From NCBI GenBank assembly GCA_964400125.1, contig CAYNSR010000006.1, positions 62,001 to 126,000 of the forward strand: a stretch of 64,000 bases of DNA. Direction: 5' to 3'. This document shows, in pieces, positions 57,019 to 64,000 of this stretch. Positions within the stretch are counted from its first letter, which is position 1. Each line of letters opens with the position of its first letter. Below the pieces are notes generated by a model, which made no database searches, had not been told where the DNA came from, and was given only the letters and a program-made list of their open reading frames with translations. This DNA comes from Micavibrio sp964400125. GTDB lineage: Bacteria; Pseudomonadota; Alphaproteobacteria; Micavibrionales; Micavibrionaceae. A program made the position numbers and the translations under genes.

Positions 57019-58264
57019 GTGCCAGAGAAACCATACGTCTGACCGTATATGCCCAAACGATCATTCCTCCACGCAAGGATGCGCTTTTTCCACGTTTGCG
57101 CAAGATATCGCGTGTTTCCATGATTCCAAAATAAACGTGATAGGGGGTCGTTGCTGGCATGTAATCCGTGGCCGGAGACAAATCACAATGCAGCCATTCC
57201 ACCCAAAATCCCCGCTCTTGCATATACCTCGCGCGGAACACATGGATCATGCGCACGGCCCGGGCCTTCAAAAAAGCCTTTTTGTCTTGCATCGTGCTCA
57301 GCATCAAAACATTGGCTTTCAGGGATTCGGTAAACGGCCAGATACGTTTTGTATCCACCAGAATGCGCCCGGATGGATCAAGAACATCATAAATTCCACC
57401 TTTCTCTTCATCCCACCCGTAGCGATTAGCCCATTCAAGCAAGGCTCTGCACGCCATGTCATGGCGTGATGGATCATTATGGACCTGTGCATGTTTTTTC
57501 AGCAACCAGACCCATTCGAAATAATGCCCCGGTTCAACCCGATGCCCGGTTTCCGGGTCCGGCGTCAGATCGGATGCAAAGAATTCAACCAATGCATTTT
57601 GATCGCGCAGATAAAAATGGACATAAAATAAAGTCACCATTTCATCAGCCATCGCACGAAAGTCAGAATTTCCCCAAGTGTCATAGGCAAACAAGCATGC
57701 TTCAAGTAAATGCATATGCGGATTCTGGCGGCGCATTCTTGGAACGACATCCAAATTCCGATCCAACGCCTCAACTAGACCCGGCAGGCCTTTAATGCGA
57801 AAATACAAATTAATAAAGGACAGTGTTTTTATGGCGATGTCACGGGCGCGCGGGTCTTGGGTAACACTAAAATAATGGGAGCAGCCAAAGATAACAAAAG
57901 CCAGCGTGTAAAGATCTGATGTTTCATCAAGCGGGCGTCCCTCATCATCAAGACTATACCGCCAGCCGCCGGTGTCCGGCATATGGTAGGCGCTCACAAT
58001 AAAATCAAACGCCCGCGACAGGATTTTTCGAGGAACGATTCCCGGATGTTCATGTGCCGCATGACAATAAATGGAAAGTTGTCGGCACTGTGATAAAAGC
58101 CGTCTTGCGCCCATCAGCCTCGGTTTGAAATCCGGCCCCAACCGTTCATAAAACCCTCCGGTTTCCGGATCGATAAAAGCACCATGCCACTTCGGCAGCC
58201 AGCGAAACTGAAGCTGTGCAGCTAAATATTCCACAATCGTCAGCATTCCCGCATCCACGGGCAA
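56984..58264 (-). CDS. N-acylglucosamine 2-epimerase (AGE) family protein
   Basis: The family epimerises or isomerises free sugars on an alpha/alpha barrel. The 426-aa protein has WHGAFIDPETGGFYERLGPD, MGARRLLSQCRQLSIYCHAA, GWRYSLDDEGRPLDETSDLY, NPHMHLLEACLFAYDTWGNS, EPGHYFEWVWLLKKHAQVHN and DTKRIWPFTESLKANVLML; the His residues of HMHLLEA and EPGHYFEW match family positions. Substrate (mannose, glucosamine, cellobiose) cannot be read. A short basic C-terminal tail follows (VRRMVSLALKALRMSVRRV). Divergent from the HDAC-like gene. Confidence 0.88.
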   Translation of the reverse strand: MPVDAGMLTIVEYLAAQLQFRWLPKWHGAFIDPETGGFYERLGPDFKPRLMGARRLLSQCRQLSIYCHAAHEHPGIVPRKILSRAFDFIVSAYHMPDTGGWRYSLDDEGRPLDETSDLYTLAFVIFGCSHYFSVTQDPRARDIAIKTLSFINLYFRIKGLPGLVEALDRNLDVVPRMRRQNPHMHLLEACLFAYDTWGNSDFRAMADEMVTLFYVHFYLRDQNALVEFFASDLTPDPETGHRVEPGHYFEWVWLLKKHAQVHNDPSRHDMACRALLEWANRYGWDEEKGGIYDVLDPSGRILVDTKRIWPFTESLKANVLMLSTMQDKKAFLKARAVRMIHVFRARYMQERGFWVEWLHCDLSPATDYMPATTPYHVYFGIMETRDILRKRGKSASLRGGMIVWAYTVRRMVSLALKALRMSVRRV

Positions 58265-58302
58265 AGATTGACACAGACAAGCACTTTGCGCAAAATCTTT
58301 TC

Positions 58303-59220
58303 ATGATGGTTGCCATATACACTCACCGCTCGGGCCTGAAACACGATACCGGACCCAGCCACCCGGAATGCGCGGCCCGGCTACAGGTTTTGCTGGATTT
58401 GTTTGAAGATCAAAACATGCCCGTCATCTGCGCACCAGAAGCCGAACTCGAATGGATCGCGCGCGCGCATCCGGTGCGCCATATCGACGCGCTGATGGAT
58501 GCGATGCCCGATAGCGGTCTTGTACAGATCGACGCCGACACCATTGCATCGCCCGGCACATGGCTGGCTGTCCTGCATGCTGCCGGAACGGTGTGTCAGG
58601 CCGTGACGGATGTGATTGGCGGTGCGCCGAAACGCGCCTTTTGCGCCGTGCGCCCGCCGGGCCACCATGCCGAACCTGCCCGCGCGATGGGATTTTGCCT
58701 GTTCAACAATATTTTTATCGGCGCGCTGCACGCACAGGCAAGAGGTCTTGAAAAAATTGCCATTGTCGATTTTGACGTTCATCACGGCAACGGCAGCGAT
58801 GCAATGGCGCGGCTGCACGACAATGTATTTTATATCTCCAGCCACCAATGGCCGCTCTACCCCGGAAGCGGCGGTCCGCAAGATCAGGTTCCCGGGCGGG
58901 TGCTGAATATCCCCCTGCCCGCCGGAAGCGGGTCTGCCGATTTCCGAAAAGTTTATGAGGAGCAAGTTTTCCCGGCACTGGAAAACAACGTGCCGGACCT
59001 GCTGATGCTTTCTGCCGGGTTCGACGCGCATCGCGACGATCCGCTGGCGCAGATGAATCTGTGTGAAGAGGATTTCGGCTGGGTGACACGAGAACTCTGC
59101 CGCATCGCGGATCGGCATTGCGGCGGTCGGGTGGTCTCCGTACTGGAGGGAGGCTATAACCTGACCACCCTCAAGGGGTGCGTTGCGGCACACATCGCCG
59201 CATTATCTGATTCAGCCTGA
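58303..59220 (+). CDS. Histone deacetylase-family amidohydrolase
   Basis: Bacterial members remove acetyl or other acyl groups from polyamines or proteins with a zinc ion. The 305-aa product has FCAVRPPGHHAEPARAMGFC, IVDFDVHHGNGSDAMARL (metal Asp/His), LSAGFDAHRDDPLAQMNL (metal Asp) and SVLEGGYNLTTL. The start at 58303 (MMVAIYTHRSGLKHDTGPSH) is the family's usual one. It may act on acetylated polyamines, which would connect it to the spermidine synthase-like fusions; that link is only a guess. Confidence 0.92.
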   Translation: MMVAIYTHRSGLKHDTGPSHPECAARLQVLLDLFEDQNMPVICAPEAELEWIARAHPVRHIDALMDAMPDSGLVQIDADTIASPGTWLAVLHAAGTVCQAVTDVIGGAPKRAFCAVRPPGHHAEPARAMGFCLFNNIFIGALHAQARGLEKIAIVDFDVHHGNGSDAMARLHDNVFYISSHQWPLYPGSGGPQDQVPGRVLNIPLPAGSGSADFRKVYEEQVFPALENNVPDLLMLSAGFDAHRDDPLAQMNLCEEDFGWVTRELCRIADRHCGGRVVSVLEGGYNLTTLKGCVAAHIAALSDSA

Positions 59221-59228
59221 TTGCTGGC

Positions 59229-59387
59229 CTAATTAACGTGAAGGTCGCTACGCAGACGGGCGCGACCGTTAAAAAGGCGGTTCACCTCGTCCTTATGGAT
59301 ACGGCGCTTGACCTGCTTGACCTGCCAAGTCAGAAAGTCCATTTTTTTCAATGCATTGTCCTGATTGTTGCCAGTCTGTGCGTTCAT
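59229..59387 (-). CDS. Small basic protein, 52 aa
   Basis: The ATG at 59385-59387 has a near-perfect SD (GGAGG, 6 nt spacing). The 52-aa product begins MNAQTGNNQDNALKKMDFLT and is Lys/Arg-rich in its second half (WQVKQVKRRIHKDEVNRLFN), ending GRARLRSDLHVN. It is hydrophilic, with no Cys. Its tail lies 8 nt from the convergent HDAC-like stop. It might bind nucleic acid or be a small regulator; unknown. Confidence 0.65.
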   Translation of the reverse strand: MNAQTGNNQDNALKKMDFLTWQVKQVKRRIHKDEVNRLFNGRARLRSDLHVN

Positions 59388-59565
59388 TTCTACCTCCCGA
59401 TACATATTTCATAACTCTCCTATAATGGTACTGCATATTGCCCTGTTCGCGCCCTGCAAAGAATTGAGAGCAGAACTCCGCCTCACGCATGGGAAAGACT
59501 TGAGGAATCCGCCGTACTGTCCTACACTCCCCGCGCACTTTCATTATTAAAATCAGTTGGTTGTC

Positions 59566-59814
59566 ATGAGCAGCAAAAACGCCACCGCCGTTGAATCCCT
59601 GTCCTTCGAATCCGCGCTCACGGAACTGGAGACAATCGTGCGGGATCTCGAGACCGGCAAGGCCGCGCTCGAGGACTCCATTTCCGCCTATGAACGGGGT
59701 ATAGCCCTGAAGAAGCATTGCGAAGGCAAGCTGCGGGAAGCGCATGCCAAGATTGAAAAAATCACGATCGGCCCGGACGGGAAAGTCTCGACCGCGCCGT
59801 TCGATCCGGAATAA
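59566..59814 (+). CDS. xseB: Exodeoxyribonuclease VII small subunit
   Basis: XseB partners with XseA in exonuclease VII, which degrades single-stranded DNA. The 82-aa protein is the typical two-helix hairpin: LSFESALTELETIVRDLETG, KAALEDSISAYERGIALKKH and CEGKLREAHAKIEKI. The ATG at 59566 (MSSKNATAVE) is preferred over a TTG three codons earlier. It precedes ispA and dxs, the usual alphaproteobacterial order. Confidence 0.95.
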   Translation: MSSKNATAVESLSFESALTELETIVRDLETGKAALEDSISAYERGIALKKHCEGKLREAHAKIEKITIGPDGKVSTAPFDPE

Positions 59815-59838
59815 TCACCCACAGGAGTTTGCTTTCAA

Positions 59839-60750
59839 ATGGCCCCTTCACCACGCGACGCCAGCCCAAGTCTGCAAGAACGCATGAATGACGTTGTCGA
59901 AGGCGTCAATAAAACGATTGCCCGCCTGCTGCCGGAAACAGACCTGCCGGAAGCACTCCTTTACGAAGCGATGCGCTACGGCGTTCTGAATGGCGGGAAA
60001 CGCCTGCGTCCGTTTCTGGTGATGGAATCCGCCGCCCTTTTCGGCGTTGACGCCCTGCGCGCCCGCCGCGTGGCCGCTGCGGTGGAATTCGTCCATTGCT
60101 ATTCGCTGATCCATGACGACCTTCCGGCGATGGATAACGCGCAACTGCGCCGTGGCAAACCCGCCGCGCATATCGCCTTTGACGAAGCCACCGCCATTCT
60201 TGCCGGTGATGCACTGCTGACTCTGGCCTTCGAGATTTTGACAGAACCCGACACCCATGAAGACCCGCGTGTACGCTGCGAACTGGTTAGTCTGCTGGCC
60301 AAGGCTGCCGGAGGCCATGGGCTATGCGGCGGTCAGATGCTGGATATCATCGGTGAAAAAAACGACTTCGATCTCGGGACGATCAGCCGCCTGCAACGGA
60401 TGAAAACCGGCAAGCTGATTTCCTTCGCCTGCGAAGCCGGGGCCATCCTCGGCAAGGCCAATGAGCCGCACCGCAAGGCCTTGCTCAACTACGCCAACGA
60501 TCTCGGCCTCGCCTTTCAGGTCACGGATGACATTCTCGATGTCGAACAGACATCCAATGTCACCGGCAAGGACAGCGGCAAGGACGCGCAGTCCGGAAAA
60601 TCCACTTTCGTTTCGACGATGGGGAAAGAACAGGCCCAGGCCCGCGCCGAGATGCTGGTGCAACAGGCCAAACGCCATTTGAATATTTTTGAAGACCGCG
60701 GCGAAATCCTGAAGGAAATGGCGCAATACGTTTTACAAAGAAGGGCCTGA
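59839..60750 (+). CDS. ispA: Farnesyl diphosphate synthase
   Basis: IspA condenses isopentenyl diphosphate with dimethylallyl and geranyl diphosphates to make farnesyl diphosphate. The 303-aa protein has GGKRLRPFLVMESAALFG, the first Asp-rich motif in SLIHDDLPAMDNAQLRRGKP, the second in AFQVTDDILDVEQTSNVTGK, and GKDAQSGKSTFVSTMGKEQA. Length is normal for the short-chain type. Confidence 0.95.
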   Translation: MAPSPRDASPSLQERMNDVVEGVNKTIARLLPETDLPEALLYEAMRYGVLNGGKRLRPFLVMESAALFGVDALRARRVAAAVEFVHCYSLIHDDLPAMDNAQLRRGKPAAHIAFDEATAILAGDALLTLAFEILTEPDTHEDPRVRCELVSLLAKAAGGHGLCGGQMLDIIGEKNDFDLGTISRLQRMKTGKLISFACEAGAILGKANEPHRKALLNYANDLGLAFQVTDDILDVEQTSNVTGKDSGKDAQSGKSTFVSTMGKEQAQARAEMLVQQAKRHLNIFEDRGEILKEMAQYVLQRRA

Positions 60751-60768
60751 TACGTTACAGGCGGCCGG

Positions 60769-62724
60769 ATGGGTATGAAAAAAGAAAATGTGCGCCAAAA
60801 TCAGAACATTGCAAATTTCCACCCTCACGGGAAAGGTGGAGGTTCCCTGCTGGATTCCGTTCACATCCCCGCCGACATACGCGGATTTTCCGACGACCTA
60901 CTGAAACAACTCGCCGACGAACTCCGGATGGAAACCATCAATGCGGTCTCTGCCACTGGCGGGCATCTGGGCGCGGGGCTGGGCGTGGTCGAACTGACGG
61001 TTGCGATCCACGCGGTTTTCAACACCCCTGACGACCGCCTGATCTGGGATGTCGGACATCAATGTTATCCGCATAAAATCCTGACCGGGCGGCGCGACCG
61101 CATCCGCACCCTGCGTCAGGGCGAAGGGCTGTCCGGTTTCACCAAACGCAGTGAGTCTGAATATGACCCGTTCGGGGCGGCGCACTCTTCCACCTCAATC
61201 TCCGCCGGCCTCGGCATGGCCGTCGCACGCGACCTTTCAGGCGGCGACAACCATGTCGTTTGCGTTATCGGCGACGGCGCAATGAGTGCAGGCATGGCCT
61301 ATGAGGCCATGAACAATGCCGGGGCGATGAAGTCGCGCCTTGTCGTCATCTTGAACGATAACGAAATGTCGATTGCGCGGCCCGTCGGCGCGCTCAGTAA
61401 ATACCTGACGCGACTGGTGTCTTCCCGCGCCTATATCGGTGCCCGGGAAACGGGGAAAAAAGTCGTCGATATGTTCCCACCGCCCTTGCGCCACGCGGTC
61501 AAACGCGCCGAAGAATCCGCCCGCATGGCGATGGGCACCGGGACGCTGTTCGAAGAGATGGGATTTTATTACATCGGCCCCGTGGACGGCCACAACATCG
61601 ACCATCTGCTGCCTATTTTACGCAATGTGCGCGACGGCCTACATCCCGGCCCTATCCTGATTCACGCCATCACCAAAAAGGGCAAAGGCTATGCCCCGGC
61701 GGAAAGCTCCGCCGACAAAATGCATGGTGTAACGAAATTCAACGTCATCACCGGCGAACAAAGCAAGGCAAAGACCGCCGCCCCCAGCTATACAAAAGTT
61801 TTTGCACAAAGTCTGATCGCCGAAGCCCATGCCGACCCGAAAATCGTTGGCATCACCGCTGCCATGCCTTCGGGCACGGGGATGGACCTGTTCGGATACG
61901 AATTCCCGGATCGCATGTTCGATGTCGGCATCGCGGAACAACACGCCGTCACCTTTGCCGCCGGACTGGCGGCGGAAGGGTACAAACCTTTTTGCGCAAT
62001 TTATTCCACTTTCCTGCAACGCGCCTATGACCAGGTGGTGCATGACGTTGCCCTGCAAAATCTCCCCGTGCGTTTTGCCATGGACAGGGCGGGACTGGTC
62101 GGGGCCGACGGTGCCACCCATGCAGGGGCCTTCGATATCGCCTATCTTGGCTGCCTGCCGAATATGACCCTGATGGCGGCGGCCGATGAACTGGAACTGA
62201 TGCACATGATTGCGACCGCCGCCGCGCATGATTGCGGCCCGATTGCGCTGCGCTATCCACGCGGCGACGGAATCGGACACGATCTGCCCGCGCGCGGCAC
62301 GCCGTTGCCGATCGGGAAGGGTCGCGTCCTGCGCGAAGGAAACGATGCAGCCCTGCTGTCTTACGGCACGCGCCTGCGTGAATGCCTGCTGGCGGCGGAT
62401 ATGCTGGCCGAAAAGGGAATATCTGTCACCGTTGCCGATGCACGCTTTGCCAAGCCGCTGGATATGGACCTGATCGCGCAACTGGTCAAAAATCACCCTG
62501 TACTGGTTACCATAGAGGAAGGCTCCATTGGCGGGTTCGGCGCACTTGTTCTTCAGACCCTGACGAATACGGGCATGCTCGACCGCAGCGAATGCCGCAT
62601 GCGCACCATGACCCTGCCCGACAGATTTCAGGATCACCACACGCCGGAACGGCAATACGCCGAAGCGGGCCTTCTTGCGGGCGATATTGTAAATATCGTC
62701 AGGAAAATCCGCAGCAAGGGGTGA
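60769..62724 (+). CDS. dxs: 1-deoxy-D-xylulose-5-phosphate synthase
   Basis: Dxs condenses pyruvate and glyceraldehyde-3-phosphate with thiamine diphosphate in the first step of the MEP pathway. The 651-aa protein has DVGHQCYPHKILTGRRDRIR, HSSTSISAGLGMAVARDL, the TPP motif CVIGDGAMSAGMAYEAMNNA, GPVDGHNIDHLLPILRNVRD and DVGIAEQHAVTFAAGLAAEG with the catalytic Glu, and DRAGLVGADGATHAGAFDIA. It starts with a 30-residue variable N-terminus (MGMKKENVRQNQNI). 18 nt separate it from ispA. Confidence 0.96.
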   Translation: MGMKKENVRQNQNIANFHPHGKGGGSLLDSVHIPADIRGFSDDLLKQLADELRMETINAVSATGGHLGAGLGVVELTVAIHAVFNTPDDRLIWDVGHQCYPHKILTGRRDRIRTLRQGEGLSGFTKRSESEYDPFGAAHSSTSISAGLGMAVARDLSGGDNHVVCVIGDGAMSAGMAYEAMNNAGAMKSRLVVILNDNEMSIARPVGALSKYLTRLVSSRAYIGARETGKKVVDMFPPPLRHAVKRAEESARMAMGTGTLFEEMGFYYIGPVDGHNIDHLLPILRNVRDGLHPGPILIHAITKKGKGYAPAESSADKMHGVTKFNVITGEQSKAKTAAPSYTKVFAQSLIAEAHADPKIVGITAAMPSGTGMDLFGYEFPDRMFDVGIAEQHAVTFAAGLAAEGYKPFCAIYSTFLQRAYDQVVHDVALQNLPVRFAMDRAGLVGADGATHAGAFDIAYLGCLPNMTLMAAADELELMHMIATAAAHDCGPIALRYPRGDGIGHDLPARGTPLPIGKGRVLREGNDAALLSYGTRLRECLLAADMLAEKGISVTVADARFAKPLDMDLIAQLVKNHPVLVTIEEGSIGGFGALVLQTLTNTGMLDRSECRMRTMTLPDRFQDHHTPERQYAEAGLLAGDIVNIVRKIRSKG

Positions 62725-62787
62725 TTACAGGGCATAAATCGAAGAAAATGCTTGGGTTTCATGCCCTCCCGCTCTAAATTCGGACCC

Positions 62788-63522
62788 ATGATTTTAACAA
62801 AACCAACAATCGTCCTGTTCGATATGGACGGCACGACCGTTCGGCATATCAATCCCCGCCTGCTGCATGTTCTGGAACGGCTGGATGATGCCTCGCACAA
62901 GGCCGCGAAATATTTCTCCGGCGTTTTTCGCCGCCGTATCGACGTTATGCCGCTGGTGGAATTTCGCAACGGCAAACGTCCAAAGCTGCTGGTGCACCGC
63001 GCCCTGCATAAAATCCGCCGCAAGGATGTCGAGGAGATTGTCGAGCCCTGCCCCGGAATCTATGCCGTTCTCGACCTGCTCAAGGCAAATAATATCCCCA
63101 TGGGCATCGTCAGCAACGGTCTGGGCAAGGGATACGGCCACGAGATTTTACAAAAATTCGATCTCGAACAATATTTCGGCGTGACTATCTTTCGCGAAGA
63201 CATCACCCGGTCGAAGCCTTTCCCCGACCCCCTCCTGCAGGCCGTACGGAAATTAGCCGTGCCGCCTGCGGAAAACGATGTCATCTGGTATATTGGGGAT
63301 CGCCACAAGGACGTCATGGCCGCGCTGGCGGCGCAAGAATACCTGCCCTGCCCGATCCACCCTCTGGCCTACGGCCTGAATGCGTCGATTGCGGTGCTGG
63401 AACATAATGTCGGGGTAGACCATATCGTTATGGCCTATGCCGATCTGGAAACACGACTGAAACAAATATTCCCGGCTAATCCGCAACGCGCATCAGCACA
63501 GGATCATAAACAGACAGGCTGA
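62788..63522 (+). CDS. HAD-superfamily hydrolase
   Basis: The 244-aa phosphatase-like protein has the HAD motifs: IVLFDMDGTTVRHINPRLLH (DxDGT), GIVSNGLGKGYGHEILQKF (motif II Ser), SKPFPDPLLQAVRKL (motif III Lys) and VIWYIGDRHKDVMAALAAQE (motif IV Asp). It resembles phosphoglycolate phosphatase-type enzymes. The insert between the first motif and the cap is basic (RRRIDVMPLVEFRNGKRPKL). Overlaps the convergent sppA by 47 bp at the 3' end. The start at 62788 (MILTKPTIVLF) is the only one that fits the fold. Confidence 0.88.
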   Translation: MILTKPTIVLFDMDGTTVRHINPRLLHVLERLDDASHKAAKYFSGVFRRRIDVMPLVEFRNGKRPKLLVHRALHKIRRKDVEEIVEPCPGIYAVLDLLKANNIPMGIVSNGLGKGYGHEILQKFDLEQYFGVTIFREDITRSKPFPDPLLQAVRKLAVPPAENDVIWYIGDRHKDVMAALAAQEYLPCPIHPLAYGLNASIAVLEHNVGVDHIVMAYADLETRLKQIFPANPQRASAQDHKQTG

Positions 63523-64000
63523 GTGGCGTGATCGCACTTATTTTTTGCCCGATCATCGCAACAAGGGCCACAACGAACCGGTCCATGAGCACATCAATCT
63601 TCAAAAGCTCCAGAACCCGGTCAAACGATGTCCTCGGGCGCGGCAATTCTACCAGTTGAATCTGGTGCCTGTCCTGCGCCCCGGCCAGCGTCGCCGCATG
63701 GTCGAGCGCCATGTCCAGCCCGCCGATTTCATCGACTAACCCGATTCCTACCGCCTGTTTCCCGGTCCAGACACGGCCCCGGGCGATTTTTTCAACCTGC
63801 TCCGCAGTCAAATGCCGCCCGTTTGCGACGCGCCCGGTAAAGGCGGCATAAATGGAATCAAGCATTGCGTTCATCCGTTCATCGGCGGACTCCGAAAACG
63901 GCGCGGTGAAGGAATTCAGATCGGCGTTTTTCCCAATCTGCACGCCTTCCCATGTCACGCCGATTTTTTTCATCAATGCGCTGGCTTCGAATTTCCCCGA
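63476..64000 (-). CDS. sppA: Signal peptide peptidase SppA, partial (N-terminal part beyond the window)
   Basis: The last 174 codons of the gene are in the window; the frame is open at the right-hand edge (SGKFEASALMKKIGVTWEGV). SppA degrades leftover signal peptides in the inner membrane. The visible segment matches the C-terminal half of the family: VTWEGVQIGKNADLNSFTAP, GRHLTAEQVEKIARGRVWTG and KQAVGIGLVDEIGGLDMALD. The membrane anchor and the catalytic Ser/Lys pair lie outside. The last 60 residues contain a hydrophobic stretch (DRFVVALVAMIGQKISAI). Confidence 0.9.
   Translation of the reverse strand, partial: SGKFEASALMKKIGVTWEGVQIGKNADLNSFTAPFSESADERMNAMLDSIYAAFTGRVANGRHLTAEQVEKIARGRVWTGKQAVGIGLVDEIGGLDMALDHAATLAGAQDRHQIQLVELPRPRTSFDRVLELLKIDVLMDRFVVALVAMIGQKISAITPLSLSVYDPVLMRVAD

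Overview
This 64 kb window is a gene-dense stretch of chromosome (67 protein genes called, one tRNA) from an alphaproteobacterium, by eye in the mid-50s % GC. The evidence is gene content and order: a sufR-B-C-D-S-T-A iron-sulfur operon, an alphaproteobacterial-type Fur without the usual Cys pairs, a yajC-secD-secF-Mth938 cluster beside nlpD, pcm and serS, a fused malic enzyme/phosphotransacetylase, lipB, MEP-pathway isoprenoid genes, and homologues of the mitochondrial complex I assembly factors NDUFAF3 and NDUFAF6. I cannot fix the genus; a Micavibrio-like or Rhodospirillales-like lineage would fit.

Layout. 1-5.6 kb: poorly known genes, dusA, a protein with a 71-codon Ala/Val/Gly tract, and a three-gene operon of unknown function. 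5.8-12.6 kb: the suf operon on the minus strand, interrupted by a GIY-YIG endonuclease unit. 12.7-19.5 kb: three tandem membrane/spermidine-synthase fusion genes. 19.7-25.1 kb: prfC, ppa, fur and a soluble PAS histidine kinase. 25.3-31.3 kb: a BPL_N-like protein, trmFO, a FecR-domain protein, an NDUFAF6-like protein and sodB. 31.4-40.7 kb: a phosphoesterase, terC, the sec cluster, nlpD, pcm, an AT-rich foreign gene where surE is usually found, and serS. 40.8-50.7 kb: two N-formylglutamate amidohydrolase paralogues, lipB, tRNA-Leu, a second GIY-YIG gene, maeB, mgtE, and a His-box membrane protein with an acyltransferase. 50.7-64 kb: a class A PBP, rnhA-thrB-ispH, an HDAC-like deacetylase, xseB-ispA-dxs, a HAD phosphatase and partial sppA.

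Functional links. The suf genes build Fe-S clusters that IspH and other enzymes here need; xseB-ispA-dxs and ispH supply isoprenoid precursors. yajC/secD/secF drive protein export. PBP1A, the NlpD-like lipoprotein and the sec genes serve the envelope.

The most unusual feature is the density of small palindromic elements, in at least five sequence families. One family (2439-2595, 22619-22789 and a short relic at 32256) carries TAG/TAA at its ends, and these serve as the stop codons of four neighbouring genes. A second family (12127, 37677, 39321) is read in frame inside proteins: the SufR C-terminus, the NlpD signal-peptide region and the tail of the foreign gene. A third family flanks a small GIY-YIG gene inside the suf operon, and the whole unit is bracketed by a 27-bp duplication of the sufC 5' end. 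A second GIY-YIG gene with its own inverted repeat starts exactly at the 3' end of tRNA-Leu. I see no CRISPR array, rRNA, prophage or complete transposase.
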